Made by a program: the position numbers and the translations under genes
Shown: positions 1-11,522 of the stretch, piece by piece
How positions within the stretch are numbered: position 1 is the stretch's first letter
How the letters are laid out: each line of letters opens with the position of its first letter
Source: Neoechinorhynchus agilis
Lineage: Eukaryota > Acanthocephala
Reading direction: 5' to 3'
Length of the DNA: 64,000 bases
NCBI GenBank assembly: GCA_051530055.1
Contig: CM121341.1
Coordinates: 4,030,001-4,094,000, forward strand
The notes under the pieces: generated by a model
The model's input: the letters and a program-made list of their open reading frames with translations, nothing else
Databases searched by the model: none
What the model was told of the DNA's origin: nothing

Positions 1-30
1 ATTTAGAGATTCATATTTATTTCTAATTAG

Positions 31-3000
31 GATCGAAGCTGCTTCTGTTGAAGTTGAAAACGAAGAAAGAGGGAAAATGTGGTTGGTACGCCATTTGGAG
101 CTTATTCGGCTTAATATGGTACACGACTTGAAAGCAATAGTGGTTAGTTAAAAAAGACTTTGAATTCAATGTTCAAAGCGTTCGTATTTTAATACAAAGT
201 GCAAAATTCATCGTTGTTTTTGCTGTAAAAGAGTGTTTCGCTTATTCTTATAAAAATTTAAACCAACTAATTTTGAAATAAACAACCATTCCTGAATTCC
301 TTTTTATTAATTTACACGTTCATCGTTTCATACAGGACCTTAGTGATCGATGCTTTCCACCTTCTTACAAAATTATTCAAACATTTGTTCGCTCATATCA
401 CGAATCACTGAGTAACCACGTGAGTTTCTCATTTCTTTTTTTTTCGCATCAATCACGTAAACGTACAGCTACAAATTGTGGTGGAATCTAATCTAAACTC
501 AACTGAGATTTTTTCTTTGCTCCAATGGGTTAATCAATATCGGTAATATACGATGATTAAAGCTTACACTTTTTTCGACTACTTTTCACTAGTGGCAAAG
601 AATGCTTAGGTATTCTAAAGGAACTCGGATCTAATGGTTTAGAAGAGATGGATCCTCCTCTCGGACCACTCTTAGACGAGATGCTCCTAAATAATCTCAC
701 GTCTACGTACGTTCAATCAACCGCTGACGAACTATCGTTATGGATAAAAAGATGCATCGTTCAGGAAGCAAAAGTATGCAGAAAGCTTTTTTTGTATAGT
801 ATAATTTCTTTTTAGGATTGGTATGATCAAAAGCCTCTCATCACAACAAATGAGAATTATCTTGTTTCTTATTTACCACACACATTTGAAGCTATGATTT
901 CACAAAGTGTACGTTTATTGGTCTTTTTTGAGTACTTTTGGGTTCTTTGAAATTTTTTAAACGGTCAAAGATTTAATAGTCACTAAAGTTTACAACCGCT
1001 CTCATCGTCGCTGGCCAAAATGCTGGGGCATTACCCCGCTCAGTCGCCGCGTTGGATCGTTTCCACTGGTCCTTCACGAGGGCCAGCGCCGACCTTCCCA
1101 AGGTGCGTTATAAAATCCAAAGAACGACAGCGGTTCCGAAGGAGATCCTCCAAATAGCGCCGAGAGTCGAATTGCTCTGCGAGCGTACGAAGGAACTTCC
1201 ATCCCATCAGACATTATTCTTAATAAAGAATGCCCTTTTCCTTCCGAAGTTGCCGCCTTTCTTCAAACATCGATACTCCTTGAGGAAAATCGATGACAAT
1301 TTAAGGAGGTGTCTCGAAGGGACACTAAAGAGAACAAAATGGTAGTTTCTGATTATCTCCCTGTATTTCGAGCATTTCCGATCCTCTGCCGCCCTCCTCC
1401 TGGACCTTTTTTGGAGTTTGCCAACGGATTCAATTATTAGACGATAATCACAAAAGTTTTAATAAATTAAAAACAAACGTTGTTTCTATTTGATTTTAAC
1501 ACTTCTTTTTTAAAGTTGGATGTTGCGACGACAATGGGAAGTGTGACCACAGACAAACTTCTTATGGTATCGTTGACGAAAGGAATGGAATTTAAGAATC
1601 TACTAACAGGTTTATAATATGACAGTTATTCGCCGCTTTTAAATGCCTAATAGCTGAAGTCGTCAAATATGTGGATCGATATTTTGAAAGCGTGTCTAAT
1701 CGCAGTGACATGCGGGGTAATTTTACGAAGCAAATGGTACGTTTTCACTAAACTTTTTCATTGCCGAGCAGTTGGGTTTTAGGTAGCAAACGCAAACAAC
1801 TGCGAAGCGTTTCCTCTCATATTGTCCATAATATCAAAGAAATTCACTTCTAATGGATCAGACAATGAAATGGATGTAGACGACCATCATCAATACATGA
1901 AGCATTTGGCTTGGAAACCTGCTACCAAATTTGCATGTCTTGTCAAAGAGTTTACGTCCTTAGCTGAATTCTGGTTAGACTTTTTCGCTCTCTCTCTCGC
2001 TAAAGCATTCTAATAGCTGTCAAGTTCTAATCCGCGAAATCGAATCCGATCTAAACTATCTTTTGGTTCGATTACTCAGCAACGAATGGTATGTATATAA
2101 ATATGTAATCAATTTTTTGTAGCCTAGAAATAACCTCTAGTTATAAATATTAGGCTTACAGATAAAGACATGATTGGAAGTAGTGATTGCATTGTTGACA
2201 CATGCATCGCAACATTCGATGATTATTATCATAATGAATACTCACATCTCAAAAGACCGTTGCTTCATTATCTATGCTATAATTTACATTTAAGAATTTT
2301 GAAATATTTCCTTCGAGGAGTCCTTCAATGGTTTGTTGATCTTGATAACAAGTACAAATCTTTATCTAGTCGAATAGTCAACAAACCCAATCAAGTGGAA
2401 TACAACATAGTGCATTCGGAGGAATATTAGGCAGATCTACCAATATCCAACTTTCGGGATCATCTTCGTTCGCTCTACTCAAATTTAGTGATGCAGTCGG
2501 TCGTCGAAAATGTGCCAATAAGCTTGCTGTAAATGGCTGGTATTCGTAACATTTTCTTTACTACGTTCTTCTTCTATAATTCCTCTCGAATAATCTCAGT
2601 AATGAATTTTTGGAAAAAATAGTACAGAGCCTTCGGTGCTTTTGCGTGAGCTTTTTTTATTCAAAATTCCAAGTCTCTGATATCCACAATTTTATGTATC
2701 ATTTTTCTAAACTGATTCATTAATTTTGGTCTTCGGTGAGCTGCCACAACCCCGAGTTTAATTCTCGGGTCTTTACTACGTTCTTCTTCTATAATTCCTC
2801 TCGAATAATCTCAGTAATGAATTTTTGGAAAAAATAGTACAGAGCCTTCGGTGCTTTTGCGTGAGCTTTTTTTATTCAAAATTCCAAGTCTCTGATATCC
2901 ACAATTTTATGTATCATTTTTCTAAACTGATTCATTAATTTTGGTCTTCGGTGAGCTGCCACAACCCCGAGTTTAATTCTCGGGGGGGGTGACCGCTCAG

Positions 3001-4659
3001 AAGACCAAAATTAGATTCCCCCGAATGTAATTCTCAAAGAAATATTCATTAATCTTTATTTTATTAAACTTTAAGAAATGCTAAACTTAAAAATGTCAAT
3101 GGCAACGCACTTTTTTGTACGAACATAACCAACTCAATGGAAAAAACATTCTCTTTACTACGTTCTTCTTCTATAATTCCTCTCGAATAATCTCAGTAAT
3201 GAATTTTGGAAAAAATAGTACAGAGCCTTCGGTGCTTTTCGTGAGCTTTTTTTATTCAAAATTCCAAGTCTCTGATATCCACAATTTATGTATCATTTTT
3301 CTAGATTCATTTCTTCGAGCTCCACAACCCCGAGTTTAATTCTCGGGGGGGGGTGACCGCTCACCGAAGACCAAAATTAGATTCCCCCGAATGTAATTCT
3401 CAAAGAAATGATTCATTAATCTTTATTTTATTAAACTTTATAGAAATGCTAAACTTAAAAAATGTCAATGGCAACGCACTTTTTTTGTAGCGAACATAAC
3501 CAACTCAAGTGCGGGAAAAAACATTCTCTTTACTACGTTCTTCTTCTATAATTCCTCTCGAATAATCTCAGTAATGAATTTCTGGAAAAAATAGTACAGA
3601 GCCTTCGGATGCAGCCATCCTAATTCTTAGTACAGATATCAATGCTAAGAACGACATTTGGTTTGCAATGACAACCAAGGACTATCCTGAATTGCTTTGC
3701 TATTAACACATAGCATTTTCTCGCAAAAACGCATTACTTTTAGGCGGGAAAAACCAGTGGGACCAAGTGATTTCTTGCTTTTGCATAAGTGTGCCTTATT
3801 CTCACCATTTACTTGACAGAAACATTGAGAGGCTGAGAAAAGCCATCAAGTTAATTCAGGCGCTCTGTTGCATAAGTAAGCAACTCTTGCAAATTGCATT
3901 TGGTCGTCCACATATCCGATTCTTTTTTTATCAATGCTTTCTAAATCTTGGGAGACATCTTTTTTTATGGCTGTATTAGCATTTGATTTACATTCGGAGC
4001 TCTTATCGATCCACAACAGTGGATGTAATTATGCATGCCGCTTGTAATTTTCTTGCAGAAGGCTGAAATTTATATTTTTTTAATGATCACTCTTTTTTTT
4101 AAAAGCTTAGTGCACTCTTTTGTGCCGTTGCTTGTCGTCGTAATTGAACTTCTTTCACTCACCCATTGCACTCGTCATGTGTTGAATGTTACTCTTTCAT
4201 CGTGAGTTATGAACACCCGTCGAAGAAGCTGACGATTTTCTTAAATGTTTCCGCACACGAGATCCATTTTTTGACAAGGAACCTTACCTCTTCGATGTAC
4301 TTAAAGTGATAGCTGAAATTCTGCGTGGAAATGATTCCGATTCTATAGTTCTTGAACTGGCGGTATGTTTTTTTTCGTTTGCTTCGTAAATGTAAACTTG
4401 CTTTCGCACAGTCTCTTCATAAGAAGCAACCAAGCTTAAATTTGGATCAAGCAACGGCTATTTTAGTTTTGAGGGGCGATATGACTCGAAATGAAGCACG
4501 ATCGGTTAGTCTTTTATTCGCTCGTCTAATCGATTTTTTTTCGCTTTGAATTAACAGAAAGCGGAAAGTGCACTAGGAACCAATACAGTTGCCGTTGAAG
4601 GAATTTTCTCAAAGATTAATGTTGATGAACCAATTGGGAAACATCCTGGTTCTGAATAA
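31..4659 (+). CDS. EXOC3: Exocyst complex subunit Sec6 / EXOC3, 5' part outside the window
   Basis: Subunit of the exocyst, which tethers secretory vesicles to the plasma membrane. Sec6-like segments run in order through many short exons: about 31-145 (ends HDLKAI), 337-419 (DLSDRCFPPSYKII), 471-540, 592-772 (MDPPLGPLLDEML), 815-905 (ending PHTFEAMIS), 1516-1608, 1650-1738, 1784-1980, 2014-2090, 2145-2540, 4215-4365 and 4415-4659 (ATAILVLRGDMTRNEAR). Introns are mostly 40-60 nt; one between 772 and 815 is 42 nt. Two introns are enlarged, one by a LINE fragment near 1-1.4 kb and one by a tandem array at 2.5-3.6 kb. Stop is TAA at 4657. An AATAAA overlaps the stop codon. The family assignment rests on recalled EXOC3 segments such as CFPPxY and the LLxLRGD-like tail. 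Exon borders are approximate and the N-terminus is missing. Confidence 0.8.
985..1440 (+). mobile_element. LINE (non-LTR retrotransposon) RT-tail fragment in a Sec6 intron
   Basis: The 97-codon ORF from 1052 contains the motif HQTLFLIKNALFLPKLP, typical of the region after the reverse-transcriptase core in one group of invertebrate LINEs. The same motif (LFLIKNTLFIPKFLY) occurs on the other strand near 26.7 kb. Just upstream, 1010-1060 reads on the minus strand as a scrap of LINE C-terminus (AVQRGNA-like). The piece is locally GC-rich compared with the AT-rich Sec6 introns. It is a dead fragment, not an intact element. Confidence 0.6.
2545..3610 (+). repeat. Tandem array, about four copies (214-383 bp), in a Sec6 intron
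   Basis: The segment beginning TTTACTACGTTCTTCTTC recurs at about 2558, 2772, 3155 and 3530. Units share a core with ACAGAGCCTTCGG and a tail with a G run (CTCGGGGGGG). Longer units add about 170 bp containing CCCCCGAATGTAATTCTC. Copies differ by single-base gains and losses. No complete ORF is repeated. Confidence 0.85.
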
Positions 4660-4734
4660 AATATTTTACTAAAAGAAATCTGACGCCAACTGGTGCCCTT
4701 CGCTTTTCTTTGGTACTCTCATTTTCAGATAAAG

Positions 4735-5896
4735 ATGAACATTTCACGTTCAACGTTCCTAATTCCAACGATTTTCATCTTTTACTTCTACCTGACGGTA
4801 AAGATGTTGGCACCAGTTAGTCTAAGCGCTCTCGTGACTGTCATCTTCGCTGGATTTTATTTTGGAACTTGCATGAATCAATGCAAGAAAACCCAAGTAG
4901 AAGAATGGATCAAAAGATGTCTTAGTGGAAAACTAAAACAGGCATTTATTAGTCATCGTGGCGAAAGTGGTCTTTATCCTGAAAATACTCTTGCTGCATT
5001 TAAAGAAGCTATTAGAAAAGGAGCTACAGCAATCGAAGTCGACCTGAGACTTAGTAAAGATGGCCACATTGTATTATCGCATGACGGTTTTCTAAGGAGC
5101 GTCTGATATTTTCTGTAAGGATAATCAATGAAAGTGTCCGGCGCTCAATCGAACGGTGTACAAACGGTTCAGGAAAAGTGTGTGATTTTACTTTCGACCA
5201 ATTGAAGCTTCTTAAGACAAAAATGAGCGATGGACGATTGACTGATGAGCCGATTGCGAGTTTAATTGAAGTCATCGGACTTTGTACTGAAAACGATACG
5301 TTGATTATTCTCGACATAAAGGACGGATCCATGGCAGCGGTAGTCGATTGAACCGTCCGAAATACTTTCATCTTGCTTTTGGGCTACTGAAACCTCGTCT
5401 AAGACGATTCTCAGTTGATTATCGCTGCATTAGACAAATGACAATCAATTTGTCTTCTTTACTGCGAACAAATTCTTCGTTTCTTCGACTAGCCCTCGTT
5501 GCATCGTTTAATCCTCTTGTAACCGCAGCCGTAAAATCCAGAGTACCAAACGTACTAACTGCGCTCTCTTACCGTCCAAGTGTATTTCGAACAAATCCTG
5601 AGATAAAGGATAAATTGAACTTTGCCAAATACTATTGGTTCACCGCACTCGATCTTCTGATGGGCTATTGTGTAGAAAATGTATTTTGGCTCTATATCGG
5701 ATGTGAGTTTATTTTGCTTCATCGATCACTCATGTGCTCAGATGTTGTGGAAAAGTGGGCTGGAAGGAATATTCAGACGATTTATTGGGTGGTAAATCTC
5801 GATCATGAACAAATCGTGTGCCACGAAATGGGATGTCCCGTGATTGCCAATAAGGCGAAAATGCTTGCTCATGTTGTTGATGTGACACAGTTTTGA
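4735..5896 (+). CDS. GDE1: GDE1/MIR16-type glycerophosphodiester phosphodiesterase, frame interrupted
   Basis: Membrane enzyme that cleaves glycerophosphodiesters to sn-glycerol 3-phosphate and an alcohol. ATG at 4735 starts a hydrophobic N-terminal segment, followed by the GDPD core: HRGESG with catalytic His, [14 protein letters not shown] and LSHD. The next frame continues with [18 protein letters not shown] and [10 protein letters not shown] third frame gives [17 protein letters not shown] and the GDE1-like C-terminal part ([23 protein letters not shown]). The order matches GDE1. Between the three frames (near 5090-5125 and 5340-5435) I found no GT-AG intron that restores phase, so the gene is either a recent pseudogene or affected by assembly indels. 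TTTTCAG lies 6 nt before the ATG, only 75 nt after the Sec6 stop, suggesting a downstream operon cistron. Confidence 0.75.
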
Positions 5897-6509
5897 ATGC
5901 CGATTAGATTCTAAGCGAATTTACTGTTGTCTACGTGTGTGAGATCTGATGAGAAATTATTACGATTGATTTGTGTGTGTGTTCGGCTGAATTGAACCAT
6001 TTTTTGCCCTAATGCGTCTTTTAGACATTTCTTAGATTATCCATAAAATACTTTGATTTGTTCATGTGAGTTTTAACGACCAACAAACCTCTCCACTACA
6101 GGTAACCATCATCTCTATCTAAAATCATTTGGATGATTCATAAAAAAAAGAAATTTTGATTTTAAATACGCTTTGAACCTTGTCTCGTTGAAAACTAATG
6201 ACTGACGAGGTTACATCGTGAAATATTTCAAGTAAACTAAAAATATGCTAAGCTCGAGGCTATTATGCTCACCGAAATTATAAAAGGATTTAAAGACATC
6301 GACAAAAAAATCCACCGATATCTCTGTTACGAAAACTTGATGTGTCAAATTACCTCTAAAACTACGCTGATTCATTTTTCTGGGGGGGATTTATGTGGAT
6401 GAAGGTGTAATGCGGTCTTTTAAAAATATATAAATCCGTCGACCGAATATGTGGGTGACACTCACGATTTCCAAAATAATTGGTTTTTATTAAAAAGAAT
6501 AAAAAAAAA
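5897..6509. other. Intergenic, GDE1 to PABP tail-to-tail
   Basis: AT-rich spacer between two convergent genes. I see no ORF, RNA gene or repeat in it. It presumably holds both 3' UTRs. Confidence 0.5.
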
Positions 6510-7873
6510 TCAGCACGGCATCACGACTCCTGAAGCCGAGTTTTGAGCCGCCAGAATATAATCACTGAGTGAACTATATCCAAGACTTATTTCCTGTTTG
6601 TATTTTTTAAGTGCTTCTAGACGTTCACTCTTTGATTGAACATAGCTGACGTATAGAAATTTCCCATCGATCGGTGACAAATGCATTTCCTTTTTTGCCT
6701 TTTCTGCGTCCCCCAAGTGCTTAAAATTCACGAATCCGAAACATTTGGAACTCCCATTTTCGTCTCGGGTTATCTTTACACTAAAAATTTCCCCATACAA
6801 GTCAAACATCTTTTTTAACTTTTCCTCGTTCAAATCCGGGCCAAAATGCTTTACATAAAGACTTTTCTTTGATCCTTCCATATGCTTTTGACTCAATAAA
6901 TATTGCCTTTCAGATTTTCGTTGGGCGTAAGAAATGTAAAGACCTTCTTTTGTTTCCAGTTCATTCTTTGCGATTCGTGCAGATTCGTCGTTATCGTAAG
7001 AAACAAATCCAAACCCTCTACTTAGACCTCCTTCATCTCGCATTATTTTTAAACTTGTGATTCTACCGAACGGTTCAAAGATTTTCTCCAATTGTTTCTC
7101 GTCGACGTCTCTACGGAAATGTTTAACATAAAGATTATTTGCTTTTGGAACACTGACACTCTTTCCTAATCCAACTCTTTCAGCTCTCGGTCTAAAGTAA
7201 TCCAGCCGTACAATTTGGTCTTCGATCATCTTTCGATCGACCCTTTCGATAGCTCGTTCTGCATCCTGTGGATTTTCGAAATCAATGTAGCCGTATCCTA
7301 GACTTCTACCGAAACTATCCCTCGAAATTCTGCACGATCCAACAGGGCCGAATTGATCGAACGTTTCATAGAGTTCTCTATCCATTATGGTTTTCTTTAG
7401 ATTTCTTATAAAGACGTTCGTCTTCCTTGTTGATTGAACGTCCTTGCCGGTAAAGGTCTTTGCAAACATTATTCGAATCGGTTTTGTTGGGAAACAACAA
7501 TAGCTGAGAATTTCCTTTGCTTTCTGAGCTTCGGCTAAGCGTTTAAATTGAACAAATCCAAATCCCCGCGATGATCCGTCTTTTTGCCTCTTGATTATCA
7601 CTGACTGAATATCCCCGAAAGGACAAAACAAATTGAACAAATGTATCTCCGAAATCTCTTTCTCCAAGTTTCCGACATACATGCAAATTCCTGAAGTGAT
7701 TGGGTTCTGAGCGTGTTTTACAGATTGATCCATTTGATTCATAAGGTTTTTAGTGCTAACTAAAGTCTCGAATGGAGAAACTTTGATGAAGAAAAAACGG
7801 ACAGTGCCTACCTTTGAACAAGTAGAAAGCAACTCTTGTATTTCGGTGGTGTTTCCAGAACCTGCGTTTCCAT
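6510..7873 (-). CDS. Cytoplasmic poly(A)-binding protein homologue, four RRMs, no MLLE domain
   Basis: Binds mRNA poly(A) tails. Model: exon 1 7873-7812, intron 7811-7756 (56 nt, GT-AG), exon 2 7755-6510. The phase closes exactly and gives a start METQVLETPPK. Four RRMs follow, each with RNP2 and RNP1: MYVGNL/RGFGFVQF, NVFIRNL/LGYGYIDF, NLYVKHF/RGFGFVSY, SLYVKHF/KCFGFVNF. The RRM3-RRM4 linker (YAQRKSERQ) and the segment after RRM4 (YVQSKSERLEALKKYKQ) are PABPC-like. The protein stops about 45 residues after RRM4, so the proline-rich linker and the C-terminal MLLE (PABC) peptide-binding domain of usual 600-residue PABPs are absent. A CCAAT motif lies about 50 nt upstream of the ATG. A short PABP paralogue is the likeliest reading. 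Confidence 0.88.
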
Positions 7874-8476
7874 AACGACCACCAGTAAAATCTTTTTATT
7901 TTTCTGGATTCTGATTGGCTGGATTTCGCGGATGTGAAACTACCTTGAATTTATAGAAACTTAGAGAGAGAGAGATTTCTTGTTTTTGGTATCTTATACG
8001 ACTTTTGGTTCTACTTATTTAGTACAAAGAATAAAATTGTTTAATATGTTAAGCTCATCGCAGACTTTTACAGAAAAACTCCATTGTTTCACACTTTCAG
8101 TGACTCTCGTGAAATCATTGTTGGATTTTAGGAGTGATAATTTAATGGAGTCATAGCTAAACATCGCCTTCTCAGAATCCTTAACTGGTCTCCTCAATTC
8201 ATACCTTCACCGATTCGTATCGTTAGACCCTCTGCTAAAATCTTTTCTCGAATCTGTGTCACCACTATCCCTTCCCTCATTTTGATTGGAACAAGGGCGA
8301 AAAATGTCCGTAGAAATCAACAATTGAATCTCGTATCAAAACGCGTTTTGTCCAAAATATTGGCTAGAAATATTGGTTTTGTGTAACATTTAAGCAGTTC
8401 GTTTTCACTCGAATATATTAATTAAGCGTAAATTATCGCTGATCAAACAATGTCCTTCCCAAGAAACTCATTAAAT
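7874..8476. other. Intergenic, nothing recognised
   Basis: AT-rich. It contains a (GA)n run near 7963-7975. Several short ORFs have no coding character. A motif with ATCAAAACGxGTTTTGTC near 8334 recurs near 11391, consistent with a local duplication of the flanks of the neighbouring membrane-protein gene. Confidence 0.4.
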
Positions 8477-9491
8477 TCATTTTTTATCTATGACATTTAG
8501 CTCAAAATGGTTGAAATTCACAGAGGTCTTCGAATTTCGGTCGGTTTTACGCTGCTTTCGCCTTCTTTTACAGCAAAAACATGCACAGAATAAACATTTT
8601 ATCACGATTGCCACAATAGCGACGAACACGAGGATCGTAATCACGAAACTATTATCTTCGACTTTCCTCGTTTCTGAAAGCAGTTTACTGCTATTATTTG
8701 CGGAAGGCATAAATGTAGACATCGATACTTTTTGTGTATTCATTGTACTTATTGTTGAGTGACCGTTATTCACATCAATTGACGTTCGAATCTTCGAGTT
8801 TTCTTCGTCCAATAACATTTTATAGATAACGTTTTGATGCTTGTTAACAGGTTTTGCTAAACAAAACAAAAACCAATGAAATCGAATCATAAAAAGGTTT
8901 CTGATTTCTATCGAAAAAAAGTCTCAAAACCCAGAGTTTACCCTATTCTCTAAAATTCAAAATAGCTGAAAACAGAACGGTGCCAATTATTTTTATAGGA
9001 CTCACCTTCCTGTTGTTCTTTTTGGGAGTACGGTATAAATATTATTTGTTCAGAATTGTGAACTTTTTCTAAACAAAATAAAACCAATGAAATGGAATCA
9101 TAAGAGGTTTTGGATTTCTATTCAAGAAAGTTCCGAAACCCAGAGTTTTCTAGGACTCACCATCCGAGTGTTTTTGTGATAACTGCGGATTATCGGTATT
9201 TTCTTGGGCTTTGTCAACGGGTTCCTCTAAACAAATTAAGAGCGTTGAAATCGATCTATTTAAGAAAATCTTGAATTTTTTCTAGGACTCACCATCCGAG
9301 TCTTCTTTTGGGAAATGCGGTATCATGGTATCATTTGTGGAATATATAAATGCTTTCTTTGATGGACGCGGCCGTATTCTTGGCCCCAAACGAGCAAACA
9401 AACCGTAGATACTCATTCTTAGAATGAAGTTGGATATTTTGGAGAAGAGCTTGAAAAGAACGTCTTTTATAATAATACGGCGTGTCAACAT
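8477..9491 (-). CDS. Small single-pass membrane protein with Cys-rich juxtamembrane segment, paralogue A
   Basis: Unknown family. Exons 9491-9293, 9226-9161, 9068-9006 and 8856-8477 join with GT-AG introns of 66, 92 and 149 nt, all in phase 1, giving 235 residues. Exons 2 (66 nt) and 3 (63 nt) are symmetrical modules, each starting with a Glu codon split by the intron. The three introns share near-identical ends (GTGAGTCC donor, TTTGTTTAG acceptor). The last exon carries a Ser/Thr/Asn-rich stretch, one transmembrane segment (FVITILVFVAIVAIVIK), a CLFCACFCC cluster (likely palmitoylated) and a basic KRRRKQRK stop-transfer, then a short cytoplasmic tail. A paralogue lies 2.5 kb away. In that copy the codon aligned with ATG 9491 is AAG, so translation might instead start at the internal MSIYGLF. 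Confidence 0.7.
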
Positions 9492-10440
9492 GTCCTAGAC
9501 GTGTTTTTGAGATTTACTCACGAAATGTCCTACTTGGCGAAGACCCATAGAGAATGTTTTTAAATAATAGTCTTAAGTTTTTCGATCCAATTACATTTTC
9601 TTTTCGTCCAGAAGACCAACAGGGAAAGTCCAGTGTCTAGTGGAGGGGGGCAGCGGATCCGGAAAAAAAGGTGACGTTTTGGATATAACGGCTGACAATG
9701 TCGAGTGTGACCCCCGTTGGGGCGGTAAAAGATCGAGACAGCTAGCTCCGACCTGCTTCTATGTGGGCTAAGGAAGTTTTTAACTAATCAACGAATTCCT
9801 TTTGGATCAATTAGCAAACTAAAAGGACGACATCAATGATCGGCTACGGGCTGGAGCGGTCGACGACATTCGTAAAATTTTCATGCAGATACATGTCAAG
9901 AAGGATAAATCTTAAGCTGCTGTGGGGTTACAAGCAGAACTGATCTTTTTTATAATCTTCATGGCAGCTTTAGTATCCCTAAGCTAAACAAGTAACCTGA
10001 ATGGCCAATATGGAGTTCGGTCTAAGTTAATTGAGGCCTTTAATAGATAAATTCCATCGTTTTTAGAGCGCTTCACTTTTCGCCACAAAACTTGATATTT
10101 TCTCAAACAACCGAACAATCTACTCAAAGATTAACCACGGACGGAGACTGGTAATTTATGGGTAAAAAGGAACCGGAAAAACGATCTAAGAATTTCCAAG
10201 TGAGCAAAATGTGAAGGGGAAAGCGGTGAAATGAGTTGTCATCGGTTTAATGGCCGCATCTAACAACCTATGGAAAGTGTATTCAGTCTCCGAAATCGAT
10301 ACTTTTAAAAGATTCAAAAGGAACTTCTTTTTTTTGAATGTGCAATTGTACAACAGTAACGTAGATTACAGATTGAGATCAAAGTGATTAAATGCTAGAC
10401 GCTAAAGGTTCTTTAATAAGTTTAATTATTTTAGAATTTT
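9492..10440. other. Intergenic with one short coding-like stretch
   Basis: At about 9605-9771 on the + strand there is an open stretch less AT-rich than its surroundings that reads KVQCLVEGGSGSGKKGDV and ends at a TAA. It has no ATG and I recognise no family; it could be an isolated exon or chance. The rest (9.8-10.4 kb) is AT-rich without ORFs, RNAs or repeats that I can identify. Confidence 0.3.
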
Positions 10441-10477
10441 TATATGTGGCTCGGCCGGTAGTCTTTTGATAGATATT

Positions 10478-11032
10478 TTCTTTCCATACACGGCCGAATG
10501 GACACATAGTCCACCGATCACTGAACCATCCGGTAAAAGAGTTTATACATCCTCGTCCGGATTCTCAGATACCTCCCGATGAGGCGGGACTCTCATTTGT
10601 GAGTTTCCTCCCTTCAACGAGGTATTTCGTCCTCTTTTTGGTTGTGCGTCATCTTTGGTAACGGATTCGAACCAGTTGACCTTACCGGCTGAGCCACATA
10701 TAAAAAATTCTAAAAAATCGGAAAGCTTATCCAGGCCAATGTATGGCGAAGTTTGTACATTCCGCAGTGTGCTGAGGTGGTCAAGTGGACTAATGCTCCA
10801 ATCGCCGATGACACTCACAATCAAAAGGGGACGAAATACCCCGATGAAGGGAAGAGGAAACTCACCAATGGGAGTGCCACCTCCCCGGGAGGTATCTGAG
10901 AATCCGGGGGAATTCACACAAACTCATTTACCGTACGGTCTTGGAGCATTGAGTGCAGACCAGCGGTTCCCAGACCAATGAATAGGCGCACTGCGAGTGT
11001 CCATTCGGCCGTGTATGGAAAAAATATATTCG
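10478..11032. mobile_element. Foldback element with tRNA-like internal sequence, diverged copy
   Basis: The ends are inverted: CCATACACGGCCGAATGGACAC near 10485-10506 and its reverse complement near 11002-11023. Internal inverted stretches (GTATTTCGTCC/GGACGAAATAC, CCTCCCG/CGGGAGG) match too. The left half contains, on the minus strand, a Pol III A-box-like TGGCTCAGCCGG and B-box GGTTCGAATCC. The right half contains a second A-box-like TGGTCAAGTGG on the plus strand. The same parts make up the cleaner 476-bp element at 19851. It is non-autonomous; no transposase is present. Confidence 0.6.
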
Positions 11033-11522
11033 AAAGATGATTGCGGATATGAAGAATTAGATCCGAAATCAACTAGGATTTTCGAAACGATGAGATAGCG
11101 AAAAATATCTTGAACAATATACAAATTGCAGAACTATATGGACACATTAAGACGCGGATAAAAAAAGATCCGTTACACGCAATCGAACCAATATTTTTTG
11201 GTTCTGGAATCAAAATGTCAATAATCAGTTCAATATCAGTGATCGGTCAAACAAAAAAGCGTATCGCTAAAATTTACGAGATGGTTTGAAGAATGCTCTG
11301 CGTGAAGCAGAATCTTAATTTTCATTAATACGACGACCTTTTTTTGTTCGAAATTGGTTAAAAATAACAGGAAATTAAATCAGCTATCGAATCAAAACGA
11401 GTTTTGTCTAGCCGTTCGTTTGCTCGATTATCAGGCCGAAGACTTGTTAACTCATTAAAATCATTTTTTTATTGGAGAAATCAAGCTCAAAAGGTTTGAA
11501 ATTCACAGAAGCTTAACGCGTT
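11033..11522. other. Intergenic, nothing recognised
   Basis: AT-rich spacer. The end near 11390 repeats a motif found near 8334, marking the edge of the duplicated membrane-protein unit. Confidence 0.35.

Noticed and set aside
9600-9775. Possible structured RNA (GGGAAAGTCCAGTG resembles an RNase P motif)
   Set aside because: Only a short motif matches. I could not identify the P4 partner or conserved regions, and the stretch is equally explained by a short open frame.
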